A stretch of DNA of 18,129 nucleotides from DATFPK01 sp035264885 (GTDB lineage: Bacteria > Actinomycetota > Thermoleophilia > Solirubrobacterales > 70-9). Position numbers and translations under genes: made by a program. Positions within the stretch are counted from its first letter, which is position 1, and every line of letters starts with the position of its first letter. Shown here in pieces: positions 11,216-17,674 of the stretch. The DNA lies in the NCBI GenBank assembly GCA_035264885.1, contig DATFPK010000148.1, positions 1 through 18,129 on the forward strand. Reading direction: 5' to 3'. Under the pieces are notes generated by a model, which saw only the letters and a program-made list of their open reading frames with translations, did not search any database and had not been told where the DNA came from.

Positions 11216-12681
11216 CCGACCCCCAGACACTGGAACGCCGACGGTGGATCGCGCTTGCCCTCCTGGCGACCGCGCAGTTCGTCGTCGTCCTCGACGCCTC
11301 GATCGTCAACGTCGCGCTGCCGACCATCGGCGAGGCGCTGGAGTTCTCCCAGAGCAACCTCGCGTGGGTGGTCAACGCCTACGTCCTGACCTTCGGAGGG
11401 TTCCTCCTCCTGGGCGGGCGGATGGCCGACCTCCTCGGCCGCCGTCGCGTCTTCATGGGCGGGCTGATCCTGTTCGCGCTGGCTTCGCTCGCCGGCGGGC
11501 TGGCGAGCACCGAGGGTCAGCTGATCGCCGCCCGGGCCGTCCAGGGACTCGGCGCCGCGATCCTCTCGCCGGCGGCCCTCTCGATCGTCACCACGACGTT
11601 CCGCGACGGGGCCGAGCGCAACAAGGCGCTCGGCGTCTGGGGAGCGGTGGCCGGCTCCGGCGGTGCCGCCGGCGTCCTGCTCGGAGGCGTCCTCACCGAC
11701 GGCCTCGGATGGGAGTGGGTCCTCTGGGTCAACGTGCCGATCGGCCTCATCGCCGCGGCGCTGGCTCCGGCATTGGTGCGCGAGAGCCGCTCGGAGTCCG
11801 AGAGCCGCCACTTCGACGCACTCGGGGCGGTCACCGTGACCGCCGGCCTCTCGACCCTGGTCTATGCGCTCGTCGACGCCACGGACGCCGGCTGGGGCTC
11901 GACCCAGACGCTGGGGCTGCTCGGTCTCGCCGCGGCCCTGATCGCTGCGTTCGTCGCGATCGAGCTGCGCTCCGCGTCGCCGCTGGTCCCGTTCCGGGTC
12001 TTCCGGATGCGGACGCTCACCGGCGCCAATGTCGCGGGCGTGCTCACGGGCGCGTCGCTGTTCTCGATGTTCTTCTTCATCTCGCTGTACATGCAGCAGG
12101 TGCTCGGCTACAGCGCGATCAAGGCCGGGCTCTCCTACCTGCCACTGGCGCTGACGATCATCGTCTCCGCCGGAATCGCATCGCAGCTCACCACCCGGGT
12201 CGGCTTCAAGCCGGTACTGATCGCGGGGTTCGCGTCGATCGCCGGCGGCCTGCTCTGGTTCTCGCAGGTCTCGGTCGGCGGCGGATTCGTCACCGACATC
12301 CTCGGGCCCTCGTTGCTGGCGGCCGTCGGTCTCGGCTTCGTCTTCGTGCCGCAGACGATCGCCGCGGTCGCCGGGGTCCGTGACCGCGAGGCCGGCCTGG
12401 CAAGCGGGCTGATCAACACCTCGCAGCAGGTCGGCGGGGCGCTCGGGCTCGCGGTCCTGGCGACGGTGGCCAACACCCGTACCGAGGACGTGGCCGGACA
12501 GGGTGCGACGCAGGTGACGGCCCTCACCGAGGGCTTCCAGTCCGCATTCCTCGCCGGCGCCGGGATCGCGATCCTCGGCCTGATCGCGGTGCTGACGTTG
12601 ATCCGCAGCCGCGACAGCCGGGCGCACGTGGAGCTGGAGCGCGCCCGCGGTGGCGAGCAGGCCGTCGAGGCCAGCGCCTAG
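11212..12681 (+). CDS. MFS exporter of the DHA2 (EmrB/QacA, 14-TM) family
   Basis: A 489-residue proton-driven multidrug or metabolite exporter of the inner membrane. Diagnostic motifs: LDASIVNVALP (27-37, family motif D1 with Asp28), GGRMADLLGRRR (68-79, motif A), RAVQGLGAAILSPAAL (108-123, motif B) and GVWGAVAGSGGAAGVLLGG (141-159, motif C of antiporters). The even run of hydrophobic segments across the chain fits 14 helices. The ATG at 11212 has AAGGAAAGGA (11195-11204) 7 bases ahead. It is divergent from a TetR repressor and driven by a strong palindrome-embedded promoter, the usual inducible efflux design. Substrate not predictable. Confidence 0.92.
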   Translation: MTDPQTLERRRWIALALLATAQFVVVLDASIVNVALPTIGEALEFSQSNLAWVVNAYVLTFGGFLLLGGRMADLLGRRRVFMGGLILFALASLAGGLASTEGQLIAARAVQGLGAAILSPAALSIVTTTFRDGAERNKALGVWGAVAGSGGAAGVLLGGVLTDGLGWEWVLWVNVPIGLIAAALAPALVRESRSESESRHFDALGAVTVTAGLSTLVYALVDATDAGWGSTQTLGLLGLAAALIAAFVAIELRSASPLVPFRVFRMRTLTGANVAGVLTGASLFSMFFFISLYMQQVLGYSAIKAGLSYLPLALTIIVSAGIASQLTTRVGFKPVLIAGFASIAGGLLWFSQVSVGGGFVTDILGPSLLAAVGLGFVFVPQTIAAVAGVRDREAGLASGLINTSQQVGGALGLAVLATVANTRTEDVAGQGATQVTALTEGFQSAFLAGAGIAILGLIAVLTLIRSRDSRAHVELERARGGEQAVEASA

Positions 12682-12690
12682 AGCGAGAGC

Positions 12691-12722
12691 GCTGAGCGAC
12701 GCCTTCGCGGGCGGCGCTCAGC
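12691..12722. terminator. Bidirectional stem-loop terminator
   Basis: GCTGAGCG (12691-12698) pairs with CGCTCAGC (12715-12722), with an inner CGCC (12700-12703) to GGCG (12710-12713) stem around a six-base loop. It follows the exporter stop and overlaps the last codons of the convergent PHP gene. No T-run is present. Confidence 0.65.
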
Positions 12723-13533
12723 CGCTGGGCCTGGGCGGGACCTCCGGCTCCCCCAGGCCGAACGTGTTGTAGGCGCCGAACCGCGAGAAGGTCTTGTGGG
12801 TCGGGCCGTGGAAGTCCGACGAGGCCGTGGCCGTCAGCGAGAGGTCCTCGCAGAGCGCCAGCAGGTGTTCGGTCTGTTCGCGCGTGTGGGAGGGATAGAA
12901 CGCCTCGATCCCGCCGATCTCCAGGGCGCGGATCAGGTTCTCGACCTGGGCGGGGTCCTTGACGTCCCAGTAGGGGTGCGCGACGACCGGGACGCCCCCC
13001 GCCGCGAGGATCACATCGACTGCCTGCTCGGCGGTCGGCCATCGCCGCGGCACGAAAGCCTTTGCGCCGGGCACGAGGTACTCCTCGAAGAACGGCCCCA
13101 TGTCCTCGCCGGCACCGGCCGCCCGGGCGATGTGGGGGCGCCCGACCGACAGCGCGTCGCCAGCCTCGGCGATCGCGTCCTCGATCGACAGGTCGAGCCC
13201 CTCGGCCCGGAGCCGCTCGACGATCTCCTCTGCCCGGTGGACTCGTTCCTGCTGGGCCCGTTCGCAGGCCGGGCCGATCGCCTCGACGTCGACCCAGTAG
13301 CCGCAGACGTGGAGGTCGTCGGCGTACTCGTGGACGCATGACATCTCGACCGCCGGCACCAGCTCTACGCCGGCGGACTGGGCCGCCCCGGCCGCTTCTG
13401 GGACGCCGGCGACGGCATCGTGGTCGGTCAGCGCCAGGACGTCCACACCAGCCTCGGCGGCCGCCTCGACGACCCCGGCGGGCCCGAGCTGCCCGTCGGA
13501 GACCACCGAGTGGCTCTGGAGCTCGATCAGCAA
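12718..13533 (-). CDS. PHP-domain metal-dependent phosphoesterase
   Basis: A 271-residue protein of the PHP family (related to RNase AM/TrpH-type 3'-5' phosphoesterases acting on nucleotides or RNA 5' ends). Metal-binding motifs: QSHSVVSDG (6-14), LALTDHDAVAGV (33-44, with Asp37, His38 and Asp39), a conserved Glu in AVEMSC (61-66), VGRPHIARA, VVAHPYWD and SSDFHGP near the end. The first motif is normally HxHSxxSDG; here the first His is Gln6, leaving one His missing. The TTG at 13533 is chosen because MLIELQSHS fits the family N-terminus and a TATCCT hexamer lies 9 bases ahead; an ATG at 13608 would add 25 residues overlapping the upstream remnant. The substrate is not certain. Confidence 0.8.
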   Translation of the reverse strand: MLIELQSHSVVSDGQLGPAGVVEAAAEAGVDVLALTDHDAVAGVPEAAGAAQSAGVELVPAVEMSCVHEYADDLHVCGYWVDVEAIGPACERAQQERVHRAEEIVERLRAEGLDLSIEDAIAEAGDALSVGRPHIARAAGAGEDMGPFFEEYLVPGAKAFVPRRWPTAEQAVDVILAAGGVPVVAHPYWDVKDPAQVENLIRALEIGGIEAFYPSHTREQTEHLLALCEDLSLTATASSDFHGPTHKTFSRFGAYNTFGLGEPEVPPRPSG

Positions 13534-13542
13534 GAGGCGGCG

Positions 13543-13548
13543 AGGATA
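13543..13548 (-). promoter_or_regulatory. Possible -10 element (TATCCT) for the PHP gene
   Basis: On the minus strand TATCCT fits TANNNT and ends 9 bases before the TTG at 13533, with no ribosome-binding site. The spacing is slightly longer than in the other leaderless-type starts here. Confidence 0.35.
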
Positions 13549-13567
13549 GGCATCCGGGCGGGACCTG

Positions 13568-14140
13568 TCAGCCGCGCATCCGGTCCATGGCGCGGCGCAG
13601 ATCGGCAACTCGAAGCCTCCGCCCGCCGATGGCGACCGCCCGGTATGAGAACCGGTCGGCGAAGCGGAGCCGGAAGTTCGTCCGTCCGTCCTTTCCGACC
13701 TCGGAGACCAGCGGCAACCCTCCCCAGGAGACGAGCCAGGAGCCGTTTGCCCCCCGGCGCGCCGAGCCGCAGCAGAAGGACTCCGGGGCTGCCCGGTCCT
13801 CGACCGTCTCGACGAGGGTCGCCGTGCGGCGCCGGAGGTCGAGCCGGAAGCGGACGGCGCGGGGCCTTCGATCCAGCAGGGTTCCGTTGTCGAAGGCGGT
13901 CAAGGTGCCGTCGGGCAGCAGGCGGGCGTCGTGCTGCCCTCCGAGGGGCGTGTCGCTCCCCTGGCCGCGGACATCGAGGCTGCGCGCCGTCTCGGTGCCG
14001 CCGAGCTTCCAGGCGATGCGCCCGGAGGCCCGGTCGACTCCGTAGACGGCGTCCGTGTGGCGCAGGGAGACGATGACCCTGGGGCCCGCCGGGTCCACCG
14101 AGTTGATGTGGAACGCGCCAGCATGGCCCGCGAGCCTAGA
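13568..14140 (-). pseudogene. Arylsulfotransferase (ASST)-like protein, N-terminally truncated remnant
   Basis: The frame runs from just after an in-frame TGA (14141-14143) to the TGA at 13568-13570. It resembles the C-terminal half of the ASST/beta-propeller proteins frequent in actinobacteria: FHINSVDPAG (from about 14113), VYGVDRASGRIAWKLGG, GQHDARLLPDGTLTAFDNG, SWLVSWGG and the end RLRVADLRRAMDRMRG. The family is usually about 400 residues or more with a signal peptide; only about 190 residues remain and no signal or first propeller half is present. The only start inside is a GTG at 14098, within the FHINSV motif. The remaining frame has no frameshift, so loss was recent or the fragment is still made (14098-13568, 176 aa). 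The break lies next to the promoter of the divergent carboxylase gene. Confidence 0.6.
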
Positions 14141-14154
14141 TCACCGCTGCTCCA

Positions 14155-14160
14155 TAAACT
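14155..14160 (+). promoter_or_regulatory. -10 element (TAAACT) of a probable leaderless promoter
   Basis: TAAACT fits TANNNT and lies 8 bases before the GTG at 14169 with no ribosome-binding site between. It stands out in GC-rich surroundings and supports this start for the carboxylase gene. Confidence 0.5.
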
Positions 14161-14168
14161 CCCGCGCC

Positions 14169-15938
14169 GTGTTCGAGAAGGTCCTCGTGGCAAACCGCGG
14201 CGAGATCGCGGTCCGTGTGATGCGCACCCTCAAGGAGATGGGGATCGGCGCCGTCGCGGTCTACTCGGAGATCGACCGTGAGGCGCCCCACGTGCGTGAG
14301 GCCGACGAGGCCTTCCTGCTCGGCCCGGCTGCCGCCGCCGAGAGCTACCTGAAGATCGAGAAGATCCTCGAGGCGGCAGGCCAGGCGGGGGCCGAGGCGA
14401 TCCACCCCGGCTACGGCTTCCTCGCCGAGAACGCCGAGTTCGCGCGCGCCTGCGGCGACGCCGGCGTCACCTTCATCGGCCCCCCGCCCGAGGCGATCGA
14501 GGCGATGGGGTCGAAGACGCGGGCGCGGGAGATCATGAGCGAGGCCGGGGTGCCGATCGTTCCCGGCGCGACCGAGCCCGCCACGGACCTCGAAGCGGCC
14601 CGGCGGCAGGCCGATGAGGCGGGGTATCCGGTCGCCGCCAAGGCAGCCGGAGGCGGCGGCGGCAAGGGGTTCCGCGTGGCGCACAGCGAGGACGAGCTCC
14701 AGGACGCCTTCGAGGGCGCCGCCCGCGAGGGCGAGAAGTTCTTCGGTGACCCCCGCGTCTACGTCGAGCGCTACCTGGAGGACCCCCGTCACGTCGAGGT
14801 GCAGGTCCTGGCCGACTCCCAGGGCAACGTCATCCATCTCGGGGAGCGCGACTGCTCGATCCAGCGCCGCCACCAGAAGCTGATCGAGGAGGCGCCGGCC
14901 CCGCACGTCGACGAGGAGATGCGGGCCCGGATCGGCGGGATCGCGACCGAGGCGGCGCAGGCGGTCGGTTACCGGTCGGCCGGCACGGTCGAGGGTCTCC
15001 AGGTGGGGGAGGACTACTTCTTCCTCGAGATGAACACCCGGGTCCAGGTCGAGCACTGCGTGACCGAGCTCGTCACCGGCATCGACATCGTCCGTGAGCA
15101 GGTGCGGATCGCGTCCGGGGAGCCGATATCGATCGGTCAGAAGGATCTCGAGATCCGCGGCCACGCGATCGAGTGCCGGATCAACGCCGAGGCCGCCCAC
15201 AAGAAGTTCGCGCCGGCCCCGGGCCGGATCACGGGCTACCGGGAGCCCGCCGGTCCAGGCGTGCGGGTCGACTCCGGCGTCGAGGCGGGCTCGGAGGTGA
15301 CCCCGATGTACGACCCGATGATCGCGAAGCTGATCGTCTGGGACGCCGACCGGGAGCTGGCCACGCGCCGCATGATCCGGGCGCTCGGCGAGTACGAGGT
15401 TGACGGCCTCACCACCCTCATCCCCTTCCACACCGCGATCCTCGCGACCGAGCAATGGGCCCGGGGGGAGACCTGCCGCGACCTCCTCGAGGACCCGGAG
15501 TGGCTGAAGGGGACGGCCCCGGAGTCACCAGTCGCCGGTCGCCAGGGGTCCGAGGAGGAGTCCGGCGAGAAGCTCGAGCGCGAGTACAAGGTCGAGGTCT
15601 CGGGGAAGCTGTTCGACGTCAGGGTGATCGGCGACCCCGCCGCGCCCGCGGCGACGACCGCGGCCCCGGGCACCCGGCGTCCCCCGCAGCGCGAGCGCAA
15701 GGCCGGCGGGGCCCCGAGCGCCTCCACCGAGGCTCTGCCGTCGCCACTTCAGGGGACCGTGCTGAAGGTGGCGGTCGAGGCCGGCGCGGAGGTCGCCGAG
15801 GGCGACCTGATCTGCGTGATCGAGGCGATGAAGATGGAGAACGAGCTGACCGCCCACCGCAGCGGGAAGGTGGAGGAGCTGAATGTCAGCGAGGGCAGTT
15901 CGGTCTCCAGCGGCGACGTGGTAGCGGTCATTCGGTAG
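14169..15938 (+). CDS. Acyl-CoA carboxylase alpha chain (biotin carboxylase fused to BCCP)
   Basis: A 589-residue actinobacterial-type alpha subunit that carboxylates its own biotin with ATP and bicarbonate, for acetyl- or propionyl-CoA carboxylase. Domains: biotin carboxylase N-terminal region (MFEKVLVANRGEIAVRV, 1-17; EAIHPGYGFLAENAEFA, 76-92), ATP-grasp with the Gly-rich KAAGGGGGKGF (158-168), HVEVQVLADSQGN (208-220), ERDCSIQRRHQKLIEEAPA (226-244), FLEMNTRVQVEHCVTE (285-300), C-terminal biotin carboxylase domain to about 450, an Ala/Pro-rich linker, and BCCP with biotinyl Lys555 in EAMKMEN. Cys297 replaces the usual Pro of EHPVTE. The GTG at 14169 gives the standard N-terminus; an ATG-rich extension upstream is antisense to the ASST remnant. 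No carboxyltransferase gene is adjacent. Cytoplasmic. Confidence 0.93.
   Translation: MFEKVLVANRGEIAVRVMRTLKEMGIGAVAVYSEIDREAPHVREADEAFLLGPAAAAESYLKIEKILEAAGQAGAEAIHPGYGFLAENAEFARACGDAGVTFIGPPPEAIEAMGSKTRAREIMSEAGVPIVPGATEPATDLEAARRQADEAGYPVAAKAAGGGGGKGFRVAHSEDELQDAFEGAAREGEKFFGDPRVYVERYLEDPRHVEVQVLADSQGNVIHLGERDCSIQRRHQKLIEEAPAPHVDEEMRARIGGIATEAAQAVGYRSAGTVEGLQVGEDYFFLEMNTRVQVEHCVTELVTGIDIVREQVRIASGEPISIGQKDLEIRGHAIECRINAEAAHKKFAPAPGRITGYREPAGPGVRVDSGVEAGSEVTPMYDPMIAKLIVWDADRELATRRMIRALGEYEVDGLTTLIPFHTAILATEQWARGETCRDLLEDPEWLKGTAPESPVAGRQGSEEESGEKLEREYKVEVSGKLFDVRVIGDPAAPAATTAAPGTRRPPQRERKAGGAPSASTEALPSPLQGTVLKVAVEAGAEVAEGDLICVIEAMKMENELTAHRSGKVEELNVSEGSSVSSGDVVAVIR
15528..15545 (+). repeat. 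GTCGCC-type repeat inside the carboxylase linker
   Basis: CCAGTCGCCGGTCGCCAG shares AGTCGCCGGT with 7653-7662 and CCAGTCGCC with 7672-7680 in the cysH-sat gap. Here it encodes part of SPVAGRQG in the flexible stretch between the biotin carboxylase and BCCP domains, where an insertion would be tolerated. Confidence 0.4.
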
Positions 15939-15955
15939 CACCCGGTCGGCATTGC

Positions 15956-15961
15956 TACCCT
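15956..15961 (+). promoter_or_regulatory. Possible -10 element (TACCCT) for the small membrane protein gene
   Basis: TACCCT fits TANNNT but lies 13 bases before the ATG at 15975, so the leader would be about 6 bases. Weak evidence; readthrough from the carboxylase gene is the alternative. Confidence 0.25.
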
Positions 15962-15974
15962 CCCTGCCTCGCCG

Positions 15975-16199
15975 ATGGACCTCTTCGCCTACTTAGACCC
16001 CGGCAGCGGCAGCATGTTGCTTCAGATGCTCCTCGGCGGTATCGCCGGCATCGCCGTGTCCATAAAGATGTTCGGCAAGCGAGTCTTCGGCGCGCTGGCC
16101 TTCTGGAAGAAGGACGAGGAGAAGGCCGAACCCGAGGCCCCGGCAGGCAAGGCCGAGGCCGAGGACGACCAGACCGAGCGCGTCAAGGAGACCGTCTAA
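15975..16199 (+). CDS. Small single-helix membrane protein with YLDPGSGSMLLQ motif
   Basis: A 74-residue protein: a short N-terminus with AYLDPGSGSMLLQMLLGGIAG (5-25), one membrane helix (about 12-34), a basic KMFGKRVFG loop, then a soluble Glu/Ala/Lys-rich tail (45-74) that is probably disordered. The YLDPGSGS...Q pattern recurs in small uncharacterised bacterial membrane proteins, often beside methyltransferase or sugar-modification genes, as here. The positive loop after the helix suggests the C-terminal tail is cytoplasmic. The ATG at 15975 is the only reasonable start and no strong ribosome-binding site is visible. The next gene starts 37 bases after its stop, so the two are likely co-transcribed. 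Function unknown. Confidence 0.7.
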   Translation: MDLFAYLDPGSGSMLLQMLLGGIAGIAVSIKMFGKRVFGALAFWKKDEEKAEPEAPAGKAEAEDDQTERVKETV

Positions 16200-16236
16200 G
16201 CGCTCGCGGCGCCCGGCCGCTGACTCCATCCGGACG

Positions 16237-17655
16237 ATGCCGGCCGATGCAACCACTGAACCGGGTTCGTTCCGGGACCGGGACAGTCGGGTCGTCGTCG
16301 CCGATGACGACGTCTTGCGGGTCCTGAGCGAGCGCGGAGCCGAGGACTGGCATGCCCTCGCCGGCAGCCCGTTGCTCGAGCGCCTGATCGCGGAAGGGAA
16401 GCTGGTCGGCACCGAGGAGGTCGATGCCTCCGCCGCGGGCCCCGCGGCCGGGGTGGTCGAGGGCGGCGCGGCGGCCGTCCTGCGGCACGAGCGGGTCCCG
16501 TTCGTCTCCTACCCCTACGAGTGGCCGTTCGGGATGCTTCGCGACGCCGCCCTCCTCCAGCTCGATCTGGAGCTGTCGGCGCTCGACGCGGGCCTGACCC
16601 TGAAGGACGCCACGCCCTACAACGTCCAGTTCCGCGGCTCGGAGCCGGTCTTCATCGACGTCGGCTCGTTCGAGCGTCTGCGCGAGGACGAACCCTGGGC
16701 CGGCTACCGCCAGTTCTGCATGCTGAACCTCTATCCGCTGCTGCTCCAGGCCTATCGCGACGTGCCGTTCCAGCCCTGGCTGCGCGGGTCGCTCGACGGG
16801 ATCTCGCCGCGCGAGGCGGCCGGCCTTTTCAGCCTCCGTGACCGCCTCCGCCGCGGGATATTCACGCACGTTGCCCTCCACGCCCGCCTCGAGCGCCGCT
16901 ACGAGGAGCGCGAAGGGGGCGAGGTCAAGCGCGACCTGAAGAAGGCCAGGTTCAAGCCGGAGCTGATCAAGGCCAACGTGCAGCGGCTGCGCAAGCTCGT
17001 CGCGCGGCTCTCCTGGAAGGCCGGCGACACCGCCTGGACCGGCTACCGGGCGCAGAACACCTATTCGGACGCCGATGACGCCGCCAAGGCCGACTTCGTC
17101 CGCGCCGCCGCCGCCGAGCGTCCCGGTGGTCTCGCCTGGGACATGGGGTGCAACGACGGCGCCTACTCGCGGATCGCCGCCGAGCAGGCCGACACCGTCG
17201 TCGCCTTCGACTCCGACCACCCGACCGTGGAAGCGCTCTATCGCTCGCTGCGCGAGCAGGGCGACCAGCGGATCCTGCCGCTCGTCGTGAACCTCGCCGA
17301 TCCCTCGCCCGGGCTCGGCTGGCGGGGACGGGAGCGGCGCCCGCTCGAGGACCGCGGCAGGCCGGATCTGGTCCTGGCGCTGGCGCTCGTCCACCATGTC
17401 TCGATCACCGCCAACGTGCCACTCGCCGAGTTCCTCGACTGGCTCCACGGCCTGGGGGCGAGGGTCGTGATCGAATTCCCGAAGCGCGAGGACCCGATGG
17501 TCCGCCGGCTGCTCTCGGGCAAGCGCGAGGGCTCGAACGCCGACTACGATCTTGCCGTCTTCGAGCGCGACTTGGAGGATCGCTTCACGGTGGACAGAAG
17601 AGAGGAGCTGCCCTCCGGGATGAGGGTCCTCTACCTGGTGCGCCCGGCCGGCTGA
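16237..17655 (+). CDS. Kinase-like domain fused to a class I SAM methyltransferase
   Basis: A 472-residue protein with two recognisable parts. The N-terminal part (about 12-200) holds GSFRDRDSRVVVADDDVLRV (10-29), PYEWPFGMLRDAALLQLDL (93-111) and LKDATPYNVQFRGSEPVFID (122-141); the Asp124-x4-Asn129 and later Asp141 spacing mirrors the catalytic loop and metal-binding Asp of protein kinase/aminoglycoside kinase folds. The C-terminal part has a SAM-binding core: LAWDMGCNDGAYSRIA (299-314), VVAFDSDHPTVEALY (321-335), DLVLALALVHHVSITANVP (377-395) and VVIEFPKREDPMVRRLL (410-426). This two-part family occurs in many bacteria, generally named only as a methyltransferase. Start ATG 16237 fits the GSFRD N-terminus; no ribosome-binding site is obvious. 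Substrate unknown; a surface glycan or lipid is inferred from the neighbours. Confidence 0.75.
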   Translation: MPADATTEPGSFRDRDSRVVVADDDVLRVLSERGAEDWHALAGSPLLERLIAEGKLVGTEEVDASAAGPAAGVVEGGAAAVLRHERVPFVSYPYEWPFGMLRDAALLQLDLELSALDAGLTLKDATPYNVQFRGSEPVFIDVGSFERLREDEPWAGYRQFCMLNLYPLLLQAYRDVPFQPWLRGSLDGISPREAAGLFSLRDRLRRGIFTHVALHARLERRYEEREGGEVKRDLKKARFKPELIKANVQRLRKLVARLSWKAGDTAWTGYRAQNTYSDADDAAKADFVRAAAAERPGGLAWDMGCNDGAYSRIAAEQADTVVAFDSDHPTVEALYRSLREQGDQRILPLVVNLADPSPGLGWRGRERRPLEDRGRPDLVLALALVHHVSITANVPLAEFLDWLHGLGARVVIEFPKREDPMVRRLLSGKREGSNADYDLAVFERDLEDRFTVDRREELPSGMRVLYLVRPAG

Positions 17656-17674
17656 CGCGCCGAACCCCTCCACC

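Noticed and set aside
11119..12627. 502-residue open frame antisense to the MFS exporter
   Set aside because: Composition is Arg/Glu/Asp/Gly-rich and low-complexity, typical of the reverse complement of a GC-rich membrane protein gene. The sense frame has full DHA2 motifs.
14136..15455. 439-residue antisense open frame over the carboxylase gene
   Set aside because: Asp/Leu/Val/Gly-rich shadow frame; the sense frame is an unmistakable biotin carboxylase.
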